64,000 nt of DNA from Dichetophora obliterata (lineage: Eukaryota > Arthropoda > Insecta > Diptera > Sciomyzidae): positions 273,102,848-273,166,847 of the forward strand of contig OY986435.1 of NCBI GenBank assembly GCA_963920525.1. Reading direction: 5' to 3'. The notes beneath the pieces were generated by a model. That model worked only from the letters and a program-made list of their open reading frames with translations, searched no databases and was not told where the DNA came from. Shown piece by piece: positions 63,705 through 64,000 of this stretch. The number at the start of each line of letters is the position of its first letter. Positions within the stretch are counted from its first letter, which is position 1. Made by a program: the position numbers and the translations under genes.

Positions 63705-63808
63705 GCCTATTACGGTTCAAAACACAACAGCCATTTCTGTTTTTATTGTGTATATTGCTAATACTTAAAATAAGACACAGCAGTGTCTTGCTGTGAACCG
63801 TAATAGGC
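63705..63808. mobile_element. Short palindromic MITE (GCCTATTACGGTTCA ends)
   Basis: 104 bp; GCCTATTACGGTTCA at the left and its exact inverse at the right, with a small AAGACACAGCAGTGTCTT hairpin inside. Target duplication not clear. Confidence 0.65.
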
Positions 63809-64000
63809 CTATATGCTTCATATTTTTGAAAAAAAAAATGCTCGGAAAGAAAAAATTTCCACTCTGGTCACACTGCTTTCTATGATACTACTCTCCATGT
63901 ACTTGTTCAATGCAACTCTGGTGAAATTGCTGAAACGTCACGAATATGCATATAAAATAAAAACGTAAACGTTGTCAAACAAAAGGTGGTGCAGTTACTT
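63809..64000. other. Window end, nothing recognised
   Basis: No gene or repeat supported. Confidence 0.4.

Overview
This is eukaryotic, AT-rich DNA, most likely from a higher fly (Diptera; a tephritid fruit fly is plausible but not proven). The evidence is a split gene with GT-AG introns and a dipteran-type transposon mix (gypsy, P-like, piggyBac, hAT, PIF/Harbinger-like, Tc1, Transib, LINEs, tRNA-derived SINEs). I see no bacterial operon, rRNA or CRISPR array.

One host gene can be supported, on the minus strand. Five exons (48796-48337, 47164-46658, 26483-25768, 25710-24625, 13869-13603) join in consistent phase to a protein of about 1,011 residues. It has three KEN boxes, an FGF motif and a sororin-like C-terminal tail, so I call it an orthologue of Dalmatian/Sororin (Drosophila dmt), the factor that protects sister-chromatid cohesion. 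The gene covers about 35 kb because introns 2 (about 20.2 kb) and 4 (about 10.8 kb) are full of mobile DNA.

Layout. 0-2.5 kb: a short TIR repeat and a scrambled gypsy fragment joined head to head. 2.5-8.0 kb: a 5.4-kb palindrome carrying P-element-like transposase pieces. 8.3-9.0 kb: a TAA-flanked MITE with a piggyBac MITE inside it. 9.4-11.8 kb: a complete but decayed piggyBac-like element. 12.1-12.9 kb: a LINE fragment. 13.6-48.8 kb: the dmt-like gene. Intron 4 holds two SINE copies, a LINE interrupted by a MITE that is itself interrupted by a foldback element, and two MITEs. Intron 2 holds a hAT element, a Tc1 element interrupted by a LINE fragment, a Harbinger-type element, a RAG1-related Transib remnant, a 5.3-kb palindrome with satellite-like repeats at its centre, another LINE and several MITEs. 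49-64 kb: no host gene that I can support, but many MITEs with clear target-site duplications, a third palindrome (58.0-61.0 kb), a miRNA-like hairpin near 53.1 kb and a second copy of the piggyBac MITE.

The most distinctive features are the three multi-kilobase palindromes, one inside an intron of a cohesion gene, and the deep nesting of insertions, which lets their relative ages be read. Coordinates of TE ends rest on visible inverted repeats and target-site duplications. Exon edges rest on splice consensus and phase. Nothing here was checked against a database.
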